Shown: positions 44,897-54,655 of the stretch, in pieces
Numbering within the stretch: position 1 is the stretch's first letter
How the letters are laid out: every line of letters begins with the position of its first letter
NCBI GenBank assembly: GCA_002298165.1
Contig: DBMI01000084.1
Coordinates: 25,031 to 89,030, forward strand
Length of the DNA: 64,000 nucleotides
Reading direction: 5' to 3'
Origin: Desulfarculales bacterium UBA702
GTDB lineage: Bacteria > Desulfobacterota > Syntrophobacteria > Syntrophobacterales > Syntrophobacteraceae
Notes under the pieces: model-generated
Databases searched by the model: none
What the model was told of the DNA's origin: nothing
The model's input: the letters and a program-made list of their open reading frames with translations, nothing else
Position numbers and translations under genes: made by a program

Positions 44897-47800
44897 TCTC
44901 CAAATTTTTCATAGAGCGGCCAATTTTCGCGAATGTCATCGCATTCATTACGATAATAATCGGGCTTGTATCCATTTATCGACTGCCGGTTGCACAGTAT
45001 CCCCAGATCGTTCCGCCAACAATCCAGGTTTCAACTCGCTATCCTGGCGCAAGCGCCGAGGTGGTGGCATCGACCGTCGGAGTGCCGATCGAGCAGGCTG
45101 TAAACGGAGTGGAAAACTCGATCTATATGTCTTCAACGAGCAGCAGCGACGGTTCCTATACGCTTACAATCACCTTCAACGTGGGCACCGATCTCAATAC
45201 CTCGCTGGCCCTTGTTCAGAACTTCGTGAACAGCGCTGTATCACAATTGCCTGGCGGTGCAAGCGAGCAGGGAATAACCGTTCGGAAGGTTTCGCCAAAT
45301 ATCCTGCTCGTGGTGAGCCTCTACTCCGAAGACGATCGTTTTGACGAGGCGTTTCTCGCCAATTACGGAGTAATAAATCTTCAGTACCCGCTTGCGCGTC
45401 TTCCCGGAGTGGGACAGGTGAGGGTTTCGGGAGCTGGACCTTATAGCATGCGGGTATGGCTCGATCCAGAAAAACTGGAAACCTTTGGCCTTACCACTAC
45501 CGATGTTCTCACCGCAGTGAGGGGGCAGAACGTCCAGGTGGTCGCCGGGCAACTCGGGGCCCCGCCCGTGCCGCCGCAACAACCCTTCCAGTTCACCCTG
45601 ACCGCTCTGGGACGGCTTTCTGAAACCTCTCAGTTCGAGGATATAATAATTAAAACCGTTGCCGGTCCCGCGCCACAGATCCTGCGTTTGCGCGACGTGG
45701 CAAGAGTCGAGTTAAGTCAACAGAATTTCAGTAATTATGCTAACGTCACCGGTCACAAGTCCGCCCAGGTAATAGTTTTTGCCTTGCCTGATGCCAATGT
45801 TATCGCCGTAGCCGACAAGCTCTACGGGGCCATGAATGAAATGAGCCAGCAATTCCCTGAGGGCCTTAAATACGGGATACGTTTCGATACTACCAGGTTC
45901 GTCAGGGAAGCCATCTCCAAGGTGTATGAGACACTCTTTGTAGCCGCGCTCCTGGTCCTCGTCGTAATAATGCTTTTTCTTCAAAGCTTTCGGGCCATGC
46001 TGGTCCCGGCGACCACCGTGCCCGTGACTATAGTCGGCGCCTTCATCGCCATGGAAGCCATGGGATTCACGGTTAACCTGATGACGCTCTTCGCCCTGAT
46101 TCTGGCAATAGGGATCGTTGTGGACGATGCAATAGTGATCGTGGAGGGAAGCTCGTATCATATCGAGAGGGGAATGGAGCCAAAGCAGGCAACCATCACG
46201 GCAATGAACGAGTTGACGGGGCCTGTGATGGGTATCACCCTTGCCCTCGTCGCGGTCTTCCTTCCAGCCAGCTTTCTCCCCGGCATCACCGGGCAGATTT
46301 TCCGCCAGTTCTCTCTCGTGATAGCGGCAACCGCCGTAATATCCGCGATTAACGCCTTGACATTGAAGCCGGTGCAGTGCGCATTGTGGCTCAAACCTAA
46401 AAAGGATGGTAAACGTCAAAACTGGTTCTACAGGGGATTCAACCGGTTCTTTCTGGGTCTGACTAATGTTTATATGGGCATGGTCATCCGAATGACACGC
46501 CAGCCCGTGACAATGATGTTTGTATTCGCGATAATCATCTCCTTTGCGGTCTGGGGATTCATCAACCGTCCGACCGGATTTTTACCCACAGAGGACCAGG
46601 GCTACGGGATACTCATGTCTCGCCTTCCCGAGGGTGCTTCCCAGCCGCGCACACGCGGAGTTGCGGACAAAATAAACAACGTCCTGAAGCAATCACAGGG
46701 CATTCAAAACTGGGTTACGATAGGAGGTTATTCAGTCCTGGACGGGGCGAACATACCCAATGTGTCCACCACTTTCGTGATTTACGATGACTGGAAGGAC
46801 CGGCCCAAGGGCATGGATCAGGACAAGATCGTGGGAGGGCTCAACAGAGGACTGGCCGATATCCAGGAGGCGCAGTCAATCGTTCTGATTCCGCCGCCAA
46901 TTCGCGGACTGGGTCAAACGGGCGGGTTCCAGATGATGGTGGAAGACCGCAAGAGCCTCGGCCTCGCCGAACTCCAGCAGGCGGCAAGCGAAATCGTTCA
47001 GGAGGGCAATTCCAAACCAATACTGCGCGGTCTGACCACGACCTTCAGCACGAGCAGTCCTCAGCTCCACCTCAACATCAATCGCACCAAAGCCGAGTCA
47101 TTGCAAGTCCCTCTCCAAAGCGTCTTCGATACTCTACAGGCATATCTCGGCTCAGCTTTTGTAAATCTGTTCAACAAGTTCAACCAGGTCTTTCAGGTAT
47201 ACATTCAAGCCGACAGCACCTATAGGCTCAATCCTAGCGACATCAAAAATCTTTGGGTTCGAAACCGGCTCGGAGAGATGGTGCCAATGGGGACGCTTCT
47301 CGAGGTAAATCAAACACGAGGCGCAGAGCTGATCACTCGTTATAATCTTTATCCGGCGGCCGCAATTTTCGGCTCGGCGGCACCGGGCTACAGCTCCGGT
47401 CAAGCCCTTGGGGTTATGGAAGAATTGGCCTCTCAAAGGCTCCCCCAAGGCATCTCCTTTGACTGGACCTCTACCAGCTACCAGGAAAAACAGGTGGGCT
47501 ATCAGGCCTACATAATCTATGCGCTCTCGATCATACTGGTCTACCTTGTTCTGTCAGCACTCTACGAGAGCTGGACATCGCCCGCCGCAATCATATTCGT
47601 TGTTCCTGTCGCTCTGGTGGGAGTTCTTCTTGCGCTTATGGCACGAAGCTACGACAATAATCTCTACACCCAGGTCGGTTTGGTCCTCATGATCGCACTT
47701 GCCAGCAAAAACGCCATCCTGATAGTTGAATTCGCCCGCGACCTGCATAAGGAAGGGATGAGCATCACCGATGCTGCAGTGGAGGCTACCCGCCGCAGGT

Positions 47801-48024
47801 TCCGCCCAATACTCATGACCTCCTTTGCATTCATACTGGGAGTAGTCCCCCTCCTGATCGCCTTCGGGGCGGGTGCGGCCAGCCAGCGTGCCATCGGAAC
47901 AGTTGTCTTTGGAGGCATGATCTCTTCGACCTTGCTGGCAATCCCATTTGTACCGGTCTTCTACATAGTTTTCGAGAGAATAAGCGAACGCTTGCGCAAT
48001 ATTGGAGGAAAATCGACGGGGTAG
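44893..48024 (+). CDS. RND multidrug efflux transporter (AcrB/MexB, HAE1 family)
   Basis: 1,043 residues, full length. It opens MISKFFIERPIFANVIAFI as in AcrB. Helix 4 carries the proton-relay aspartates in GIVVDDAIVIVE, and helix 10 carries SKNAILIVEFARDL with the lysine. GFLPTEDQGY marks the second periplasmic half. Twelve membrane helices and two large periplasmic loops are present. It exports hydrophobic toxic compounds in exchange for protons, through the adaptor and outer-membrane duct encoded just upstream. Its start codon overlaps the adaptor stop (ATGA), which keeps adaptor and pump synthesis coupled. No TetR-type repressor gene is adjacent. Confidence 0.96.
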   Translation: MISKFFIERPIFANVIAFITIIIGLVSIYRLPVAQYPQIVPPTIQVSTRYPGASAEVVASTVGVPIEQAVNGVENSIYMSSTSSSDGSYTLTITFNVGTDLNTSLALVQNFVNSAVSQLPGGASEQGITVRKVSPNILLVVSLYSEDDRFDEAFLANYGVINLQYPLARLPGVGQVRVSGAGPYSMRVWLDPEKLETFGLTTTDVLTAVRGQNVQVVAGQLGAPPVPPQQPFQFTLTALGRLSETSQFEDIIIKTVAGPAPQILRLRDVARVELSQQNFSNYANVTGHKSAQVIVFALPDANVIAVADKLYGAMNEMSQQFPEGLKYGIRFDTTRFVREAISKVYETLFVAALLVLVVIMLFLQSFRAMLVPATTVPVTIVGAFIAMEAMGFTVNLMTLFALILAIGIVVDDAIVIVEGSSYHIERGMEPKQATITAMNELTGPVMGITLALVAVFLPASFLPGITGQIFRQFSLVIAATAVISAINALTLKPVQCALWLKPKKDGKRQNWFYRGFNRFFLGLTNVYMGMVIRMTRQPVTMMFVFAIIISFAVWGFINRPTGFLPTEDQGYGILMSRLPEGASQPRTRGVADKINNVLKQSQGIQNWVTIGGYSVLDGANIPNVSTTFVIYDDWKDRPKGMDQDKIVGGLNRGLADIQEAQSIVLIPPPIRGLGQTGGFQMMVEDRKSLGLAELQQAASEIVQEGNSKPILRGLTTTFSTSSPQLHLNINRTKAESLQVPLQSVFDTLQAYLGSAFVNLFNKFNQVFQVYIQADSTYRLNPSDIKNLWVRNRLGEMVPMGTLLEVNQTRGAELITRYNLYPAAAIFGSAAPGYSSGQALGVMEELASQRLPQGISFDWTSTSYQEKQVGYQAYIIYALSIILVYLVLSALYESWTSPAAIIFVVPVALVGVLLALMARSYDNNLYTQVGLVLMIALASKNAILIVEFARDLHKEGMSITDAAVEATRRRFRPILMTSFAFILGVVPLLIAFGAGAASQRAIGTVVFGGMISSTLLAIPFVPVFYIVFERISERLRNIGGKSTG

Positions 48025-48150
48025 TAGCAGGAGACTGCACCGCAATCAGGCATGCTCCGCAACCAGGTCAGTGCACCACGCCACGCCTGGGACTTTTTCT
48101 GACGAGGCTTCACTCATGGCAAGGTAGGGATCAACTACCTGGAAGGCATC

Positions 48151-48186
48151 AAAAAAGAAGGCCCGGAATGTGCTCCCCAGGCCTTC
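48151..48186 (-). terminator. Rho-independent terminator of the chemoreceptor gene
   Basis: On the minus strand GAAGGCC pairs with GGCCTTC (plus positions 48180-48186 and 48157-48163), followed directly by a run of T (A6 on the plus strand at 48151-48156). It lies between the convergent RND pump and chemoreceptor genes and may serve both. Confidence 0.8.
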
Positions 48187-48241
48187 ATGAGTTTAGAGCA
48201 GTCTATTCAGATAGATCATTTATGAAACCGGCAAAATACCC

Positions 48242-50413
48242 CTAGAAATTCTTGCCCGGATCGTGGTCACCGGCCGGACCGAACTCGTCGTCGAATGGGA
48301 TGACGCCTTCGGCCTTTGTCTTTTTGGCCAATTTGAGCCCAGGGGCCTTCAGTTCAGCGTTGCCGAGCTGTTTTTTCCCATTGGTTGCTTTATGGGCGCC
48401 TTCGGACTTATGGCCGGGCGCATTTGTGGTTTTCGTGTTCTTTTGCCTGTCTGTGCTTCCACCGATAATCTTTGCCAATTGGCCAACAACCAATTGCATC
48501 TGCGAGGATTGTGTGTCCATCTGCTCGGCGGCCGCTGCCGACTGCTCCGACTGTGAAGCATTTTGCTGGACTATTTTATCCATATCGGTAACGGCCTTAT
48601 TGACCTGTTCAATTCCCTGGGCCTGCTCGGTCGATGCCGAGGCTATTTCGGCAATGAGTTCCGCAACTTTAATCGAGCTTTTGGCCACCTTGTCGAAGGC
48701 GCTGTTCGTTTTTTCCACCTGGTCAGAGCCTTCCTTGATTTTTTTTACCGTGCCCTCGATCAGGCTCGAAGTGCTTCTTGCTGCCTCCGCCGCCCGCATG
48801 GCGAGATTTCTCACCTCATCGGCAACTACTGCAAATCCTGCTCCCGCCTCACCTGCCCGTGCTGCTTCGACTGCGGCATTAAGTGCAAGGAGGTTCGTCT
48901 GAAAGGCAATCTCATCAATTGTCTTTACAATTTTCGAAGTCTCTTCGCTCGCCGTGCATATCTCACCCATAGAACTGATCAACCCGGTCATTGAATGGCT
49001 GGCCTGGCCGATATGATCGTTACCCTCAGTCATAAGGGTGTTGGCCTGCCCTGCATTCTGTGCATTCTGCCTGGTCATGGAAGACATCTCTTCAAGTGAA
49101 GAGGAGATTTCTTCTATCGAGGCCGCCTGTTCCGCGGCCCCCTCGGCCATAACCTGGCTGGATGAGGCAAGCTGTGCCGATGATGTGGAAACGCCGGAAG
49201 CACTATCATCCAGAGTATGAATTATGCGGGTGATCGGACGGGCCACACTGCCCGATATGATTAACCAGCTTATAGTCGTTACCAGAAGCGCAATACCCAT
49301 TATTCCAACCATCATCCAAAGACTGCGGTCTCCGATCTCCCGGACTGCGTTGGCACCTTCTTGGAATTCGTCCTTGTATGAACCCGGTCCAATGATCCAG
49401 TCCCAGGGCTTGTAGTATATAAGCCTTGTGATTTTGGCGCGGGGGCTCGTATCACCCGGATTCTTCCAGGTATACTCGTGGTCAATTGTTTCATGTGGGT
49501 TTAGGGGCAGGGCCTTTTTTATCATATCCTGGATGAGGGGCTTGCCCTCGGCATCTTTCACTTCCCAGATGTTTTCCCCGTTACGCTTCCCGCCCTGTGA
49601 AATTATATAGTTGCCCTTGCTGTCGAGTACGAAAACATATCCCGTCTTCTGAACTTTTATACCCATGATCGCCTCTTTGAGACCCTTGATTACGCTCTCA
49701 TGGGGTATGCCGACGTAGAGCATGCCGATTAATTTCTTATTGGAATCGTAGAGCGGTTCGTAAGCAGTAAGATACCAGGCATTTACTACCATGGCCCGGC
49801 CCATGAAGGACTGTCCCTTCATTATGGCCGCGATTACAGCATTTTGGCTCCCGTCGGGATTGACAGCGGGAACATAAGTTCCGATAGCCCTGGACCCATC
49901 CTCTTTGGCAACGTTAGTTGCGACCCGCAGCATGTCGCCTGCCGGATTCATCAATTGGAAAACCGTGCTGGTGCATCCCACAAGCTTTTTCACCTGATCG
50001 ACAACTGGAACGGTTGTCTGCATCTCCTTAACCTGACCGAGCCATGTATCTCCAATCATGACCTTTGGCAGCTCAATTCGACTGGAACTCTTGCTGACCT
50101 GGTTAATTGCCTCCCATGTGACTTTCTCGGTCGAGAGAGAGGCCCCGTGGAGGTCTGAGACTAGTTCCTTGGCTACATTGAGCGAATCTTTCAGTAGTCT
50201 TTGATTGCCTTCCTCGACCGCTTGTATAGTTCGGTAAATGAGATCCGAAATATGTTCGAGGTCAGCATTGGCGAGCCTGTTGCTCTCTGTTATCGACTTT
50301 TCCATCGTCAATTTGTTTTGCCACAGGAAAACGCCTGAGATGATCACCATTGGAACTGCAGTCAAGATAATGCCGAACAAAAGCAGCTTGGTTCTGAGGT
50401 TCATGTTACGCAT
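48242..50413 (-). CDS. Methyl-accepting chemotaxis protein with Cache-type sensor
   Basis: 723 residues from the ATG at 50413 (GGAGG seven bases upstream). One helix lies at about 8-30. A large periplasmic double-Cache-like domain follows, with VVDQVKKLVGCTSTVFQLMN, GQSFMGRAMVVNAWYLTAYE, PLYDSNKKLIGMLYVGIPHE and WKNPGDTSPRAKITRLIYYK. A second helix is near 370-390, then HAMP and the signalling coiled coil with EIAFQTNLLALNAAVEAARA. The tail ends EGVIPFDDEFGPAGDH, sharing IPFDD with the receptor at 23778. Cache receptors typically bind small organic acids or amino acids; the ligand is unknown. Confidence 0.94.
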   Translation of the reverse strand: MRNMNLRTKLLLFGIILTAVPMVIISGVFLWQNKLTMEKSITESNRLANADLEHISDLIYRTIQAVEEGNQRLLKDSLNVAKELVSDLHGASLSTEKVTWEAINQVSKSSSRIELPKVMIGDTWLGQVKEMQTTVPVVDQVKKLVGCTSTVFQLMNPAGDMLRVATNVAKEDGSRAIGTYVPAVNPDGSQNAVIAAIMKGQSFMGRAMVVNAWYLTAYEPLYDSNKKLIGMLYVGIPHESVIKGLKEAIMGIKVQKTGYVFVLDSKGNYIISQGGKRNGENIWEVKDAEGKPLIQDMIKKALPLNPHETIDHEYTWKNPGDTSPRAKITRLIYYKPWDWIIGPGSYKDEFQEGANAVREIGDRSLWMMVGIMGIALLVTTISWLIISGSVARPITRIIHTLDDSASGVSTSSAQLASSSQVMAEGAAEQAASIEEISSSLEEMSSMTRQNAQNAGQANTLMTEGNDHIGQASHSMTGLISSMGEICTASEETSKIVKTIDEIAFQTNLLALNAAVEAARAGEAGAGFAVVADEVRNLAMRAAEAARSTSSLIEGTVKKIKEGSDQVEKTNSAFDKVAKSSIKVAELIAEIASASTEQAQGIEQVNKAVTDMDKIVQQNASQSEQSAAAAEQMDTQSSQMQLVVGQLAKIIGGSTDRQKNTKTTNAPGHKSEGAHKATNGKKQLGNAELKAPGLKLAKKTKAEGVIPFDDEFGPAGDHDPGKNF

Positions 50414-50957
50414 CTTCATTCCTCCCTCGAACAACCGGTTAAGATCGGATCGGGCCGCCATCGTCAGACGAAGTATCCTTTAAAACCGCTGGGGCGCGAC
50501 AATTATATGAAGTGACAGACACTCAGTTATTCCGAGTGCCTAAACTGATGCAACCTAAGAAATACAACGAATTGGAATCTGCGTGTGAGCCATCCAATTT
50601 TAGAATCGAATTTAAGAAAGGATTACTTTAATAGAAATTTGCATATGATAGGATGTATGAACAAATTCTTTGAATAATCGAGAATGGGAAGCAAAAAGAA
50701 ATCACTACTGCAAAGTTAAATTCTAATCTTTAAAAAATTAAATCGGAAAGTAGTGAAACGAATGGCTAAATTGAACAGCAGGAGAGGATTGGAGTCAAAT
50801 AAAAAGGTTCATTAAATCTGGATCAGGAATTTCCCTACTGTAAATTAGAAGATTGCGCTATTTAAACCTACATTCATAAAAAAAGGAAACTCTCGATACG
50901 ACCATGTATGTTGCCAATATAATTGGCGATTTGCCCTTCCGCAATTGGATCGAATAT
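50414..50957. other. AT-rich intergenic region between the chemoreceptor and MFS genes
   Basis: About 540 bases, clearly richer in A and T than its surroundings, with no supported gene. The chemoreceptor promoter should lie at its left end. No terminator with a clear stem was identified for the leftward MFS gene. Confidence 0.4.
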
Positions 50958-52469
50958 TTATTTCCCACCTACAGGCAGAGCACAGCATAGGACAAGACTT
51001 ACCAGAGCTGCGGCAAGAGCCCACCAGAAGACTATCTCCACGCTTGTGCCTATAGCGCTCTGGAGCGATTCGCGAACGAGGGGCGGGAGTGTTTGCTGGA
51101 TGTCGGGCTGGAAAAGGCTTTCGGCATTGGAAGTTAGTCGCGCGGCAAGAGAGTCCGAGAACGATTCATGAGAAAAGCCAGCAAGTGCGTGCAGTGCGGT
51201 CATCATTTTCGTTGTGACAAGACCGCCCGAGACCCCTATCCCGATAGTGCCTCCAAGTGTCCTGGCAAACTGCTGGGACGATGTTGCAACCCCCAGGTCG
51301 ACTGCGGAAAGGCTCTTTTGCACGATAAGCAGGGTAGGAATCGAGACAAATCCCATGCCTATCCCCGAAACGGCGAGGAAGGCGGAGAACAGCAGTGGCG
51401 GCAGGTCAGGCGAGGAAAAGAACAGGGCCAGGCCGGAGCCGGCCGCGAGCAGGAAAGAGCCCCCAATGCTGCATGCCCTTTCATTTTCAACATTAACAAG
51501 CTGACCGCATCCCATTGCGCCAACCGACCACCCAAGGGTGAGCGGAATCATTGCAAGGCCGACCTGTGCAGGGCTTCTGCCGAGCACTCCCTGAATGAAC
51601 AGGGGAGCGAATGCCGATAGGGAAAAGATGGCGAAGCTGCTGAAAAAAGCCGAGCCGTTTGCGAGGCTGAACCGGCGTTTCCAGAAGAAGCTCAGCGCCA
51701 GGACAGGATCCGCGGCATTTTTTTCGGCAAAATAAAATGCAATGCTCGATGCAAGAAAAATTGCCGACAACCCGGATACTTGTATCGAAAACCATGGGTA
51801 GGTCTGCCCGGCAATCAGGAAAGCAGACAAAAGGGATGTAACAGATATCGCCAGAGTAAAAGCCCCTAGAAAGTCAATTGAGGGATGGCTTTTCTTCTCG
51901 CGGGTTTCCTTCAGGCAGAAAGCAATTCCGAGCAGGGCGAGCAGCCCCAGGGGCAGATTCATATAAAAAATCCAGCGCCAGGAAGCAAAAGCTACTATAA
52001 AACCTCCGGCCGGAGGGCCCAGGATGCTGGAGATGCCCCAGATGAAACTTATAAGCCCCATCATCTTGCCGCGCTTCTCGGCGGGATACAGATCGGACAA
52101 CACGATATAGGCCAGCGCGAAGGTCCCCCCTGCCCCTATCCCCTGAAGGGCCCTGTACAGGATGAGTTCGCCCATGTTCCGGGCCATTCCGCCCAGGCCC
52201 GAGCTGGCGATGAAAATCACTATTGAGATGATGTACAATCTCCTGGCGCTGTAGAGGTCGCACAACTTTCCGAAAATTGGCAGGGCGATCGCCCTGGCAA
52301 GCAGGTAGACCGAAAAAGCCCAGCTGTAGAGCGGCAGCCCTCCGAGATCGGCGACTATGGAGGGCATTGCCGCACCGACTACAAGCGCATCGAGAGCGCC
52401 TAGAAAGAGTGCAAGGAGTGCCGCGGAAATGAGGAGAAATCGTGCTTTGCTGCTGATATCAGGCTCCAA
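50958..52469 (-). CDS. MFS drug exporter of the DHA2 (EmrB/QacA) type
   Basis: 503 residues with about 14 membrane helices. Signature segments are LFLGALDALVVGAAMPSIVA (motif D1/C region), FGKLCDLYSARRLYIISIVI (motif A), RALQGIGAGGTFALAYIVLS (motif B) and GPPAGGFIVAFASWRWIFYM (motif C), all typical of 14-helix exporters. A long C-terminal helix or extracellular segment precedes the last helix. It likely exports hydrophobic or cationic compounds by proton antiport. The only available start in frame is TTG at 52469, and its Shine-Dalgarno is poor, so the exact start is uncertain. Confidence 0.9.
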   Translation of the reverse strand: MEPDISSKARFLLISAALLALFLGALDALVVGAAMPSIVADLGGLPLYSWAFSVYLLARAIALPIFGKLCDLYSARRLYIISIVIFIASSGLGGMARNMGELILYRALQGIGAGGTFALAYIVLSDLYPAEKRGKMMGLISFIWGISSILGPPAGGFIVAFASWRWIFYMNLPLGLLALLGIAFCLKETREKKSHPSIDFLGAFTLAISVTSLLSAFLIAGQTYPWFSIQVSGLSAIFLASSIAFYFAEKNAADPVLALSFFWKRRFSLANGSAFFSSFAIFSLSAFAPLFIQGVLGRSPAQVGLAMIPLTLGWSVGAMGCGQLVNVENERACSIGGSFLLAAGSGLALFFSSPDLPPLLFSAFLAVSGIGMGFVSIPTLLIVQKSLSAVDLGVATSSQQFARTLGGTIGIGVSGGLVTTKMMTALHALAGFSHESFSDSLAARLTSNAESLFQPDIQQTLPPLVRESLQSAIGTSVEIVFWWALAAALVSLVLCCALPVGGK

Positions 52470-52668
52470 TCCTGTGAAATCCGGGGAATGATAACAGAAA
52501 TCATTGAATGGACCATACTCTCCAGGAGGATACCGGGGCGCATGTGAAAAGAATCATCATCTCCTCTCTGCAGAGGCAATTTAGTTTGACCGATTATACA
52601 ATGTCTGCTAAAAGGCTTGCTGTAGCCCTTTATTGTTGTTCCGGAAATTCCTTATTCGGAGGTAGCTC

Positions 52669-52872
52669 ATGTGGGGTAATTTTCTCTGTTTAGGCCTGAA
52701 ACGCAGTGTTTGCAGCCCATTTCCCTGGGACATTCCCTGGTACGATCCCAGCCACGTGGTATTTTTCACGGCACTCTACGGCGCTCTCACGGTAATCGGG
52801 ATCGGCCTTGTTGCCGCGGCAATAATAACGGTAAAGCGCATAAAATCGGGGGGCTCCGGTTCGCACCACTGA
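52669..52872 (+). CDS. Small single-pass membrane protein
   Basis: 67 residues with a strong Shine-Dalgarno (GGAGG, six bases before the ATG). The sequence has a Pro/Trp-rich N terminus (PFPWDIPWYDPSHVV), one hydrophobic helix (FFTALYGALTVIGIGLVAAA) and a basic, Gly/Ser/His tail. I do not recognise a named family. The aromatic motif before the helix and the good translation signals argue that it is real. It stands alone between the MFS gene and the phosphohexomutase gene; no function can be assigned. Confidence 0.7.
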   Translation: MWGNFLCLGLKRSVCSPFPWDIPWYDPSHVVFFTALYGALTVIGIGLVAAAIITVKRIKSGGSGSHH

Positions 52873-53166
52873 TTCACTGCAGTTAACCGGGTTTGCGTTT
52901 TCCCATTGCTATGTTTAGATTCGAGCGAGGTGTTCCCGAGCGAGATTATTGGGACCTCGCTCATTCTTTTTCACCAGAGCAGCCTTTTAGTCAATCCGAC
53001 AAGTTGCTGAAATTCCACTTGTATAATTCAAAGCAAGCTCCTGTTGCCACAGTACAAACCGGATTGTCGGCATCCATTTGAGTTCATCTCTCGCGAGAAT
53101 CCGCAAACCAGCCTGAGCCAGGTTTGAGCAGCACTTTTGGGCATAGTGCTTTAACTGGAGATCCAT

Positions 53167-54537
53167 ATGCTTGCCAAAGTTTTCAGGGAGTACGACATTC
53201 GGGGTCTTGCCGGGAAGGAAATCACCGGACCGGATGTTTCGCGGCTTGGCAGGGCATTTGCCACCCACATGGCAAACCACGGCAAAAAACGCGTGGTGGT
53301 GGCCAGGGATTGCCGTCTTACCTCCGAGGAGTACCGCGACCTGCTCGTTGGGGGCATGCTAGAATCCGGCCTCGATGTGGTAGACGTCGGGGTGTGCCCT
53401 ACCCCTCTGTTCTATTTCGCCATCCGCCACCTCAACCGGGATGGCGGGATAATAGTAACCGCCAGCCATAACACCAGGGAGTATAACGGCTTCAAGATTT
53501 GCAACGGCTTCGATACCATCTCGGGAGATGAAATCCAGGAAATAAGGCGTTTGATGGAATCGGGGAAATCCGTCAGTGGGAAGGGGGTTTTTGCGCTTTA
53601 CGACATAATCACTCCCTATACCGAGTTCGTCACCGGAAACATTTCACCAGCCCGCAACCTCCGAGTCGGGGTGGATGCCGGAAACGCGACCGGCGGCCCC
53701 ATTGCCCTCCCAATTCTTGAAAAGCTGGGCTGCAAAGTCTTCCCCATCTACTGCGATATGGACGGCACCTTCCCCAATCACGAACCCGACCCCACTGTGA
53801 TGGAAAACCTTTCGGACTTGCGGGATTTGGTCATAAGGGAGGGACTTGATCTGGGCATAGCCTACGACGGAGACTGTGACCGGCTGGGCGTAATCGATCA
53901 CAGGGGCGAGGTTGTCTATGGCGACAAGCTGATGATCATTTTTGCAAGAGAGATCCTTTCGAGGCGGCCCGAATCTGTATTCATCTCCGAGGTAAAATGC
54001 TCAAAAACACTCTACGATGATATCGAGCGCCGTGGCGGAAAACCGATCATGTGGAAAACCGGTCACTCCCTGATCAAGGCAAGGATGAAAGAGGTGAATG
54101 CCGCACTCGCCGGTGAGATGAGCGGCCATATTTTTTTCAAGGACCGCTATTTCGGCTTCGACGATGGCATTTATGCCTCCTGCCGGCTTCTGGAAATACT
54201 TGCCTCGACAGGAAAGACAATTCCGGAACTCCTTGATGGCATTCCCAAGACCTATACCACACCCGAGATTCGCGTGGACTGCCCCGATGAGATAAAATTC
54301 GAAGTCGTTGAACGTGCAAAACGGGAATTCGAGGTGAACAACCTGAAGATAATCGACGTCGATGGCGCCAGGATCGTATTTGAAGATGGTTGGGGGTTGC
54401 TGAGGGCGTCAAACACACAGCCCGTCCTGGTCCTTCGCTACGAAGCCGAAACCGCCGAACGGCTGGAAGAAATCCGGGAGCTTATCGAATCCACCCTGGA
54501 AAAAGTGAAAAAGTTTTTCGGGGCCGGTAAGCACTGA
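53167..54537 (+). CDS. Phosphomannomutase/phosphoglucomutase (AlgC/ManB-type)
   Basis: 456 residues, with AACTGGAGATC before the ATG. The four domains of the phosphohexomutase family are visible: FREYDIRGLAG at the start; the phosphoserine loop TASHNTREYNGFK at about 98-110, where Thr replaces the usual Pro after Asn; the metal loop YDGDCDRLGVI near 236; the sugar-binding loop GEMSGHIFF near 317; and the phosphate-binding loop RASNTQPVLVLRYEA near 419. It converts mannose- or glucose-6-phosphate to the 1-phosphate for nucleotide sugar, lipopolysaccharide or exopolysaccharide synthesis. No other sugar genes are adjacent. A hairpin follows the stop. Confidence 0.93.
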   Translation: MLAKVFREYDIRGLAGKEITGPDVSRLGRAFATHMANHGKKRVVVARDCRLTSEEYRDLLVGGMLESGLDVVDVGVCPTPLFYFAIRHLNRDGGIIVTASHNTREYNGFKICNGFDTISGDEIQEIRRLMESGKSVSGKGVFALYDIITPYTEFVTGNISPARNLRVGVDAGNATGGPIALPILEKLGCKVFPIYCDMDGTFPNHEPDPTVMENLSDLRDLVIREGLDLGIAYDGDCDRLGVIDHRGEVVYGDKLMIIFAREILSRRPESVFISEVKCSKTLYDDIERRGGKPIMWKTGHSLIKARMKEVNAALAGEMSGHIFFKDRYFGFDDGIYASCRLLEILASTGKTIPELLDGIPKTYTTPEIRVDCPDEIKFEVVERAKREFEVNNLKIIDVDGARIVFEDGWGLLRASNTQPVLVLRYEAETAERLEEIRELIESTLEKVKKFFGAGKH

Positions 54538-54550
54538 AAAGAAAAGAAGT

Positions 54551-54582
54551 GAGGCACCCGGTCAAAACTACCCGGATGCCTC
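54551..54582. terminator. Bidirectional terminator candidate
   Basis: GAGGCA-C-CCGG (54551-54561) pairs with CCGG-A-TGCCTC (54572-54582) with one mismatch, between the convergent phosphohexomutase and multicopper oxidase genes. On the minus strand it is followed by a T-rich run (ACTTCTTTTC), which favours termination of the oxidase transcript. Confidence 0.55.
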
Positions 54583-54655
54583 TGCGATGCCCGTGGGCGA
54601 GTGCTAACACAGCTCTACTCTTTCCACTTCCCTGGGCTAAATTCCAGCCGTTAAG

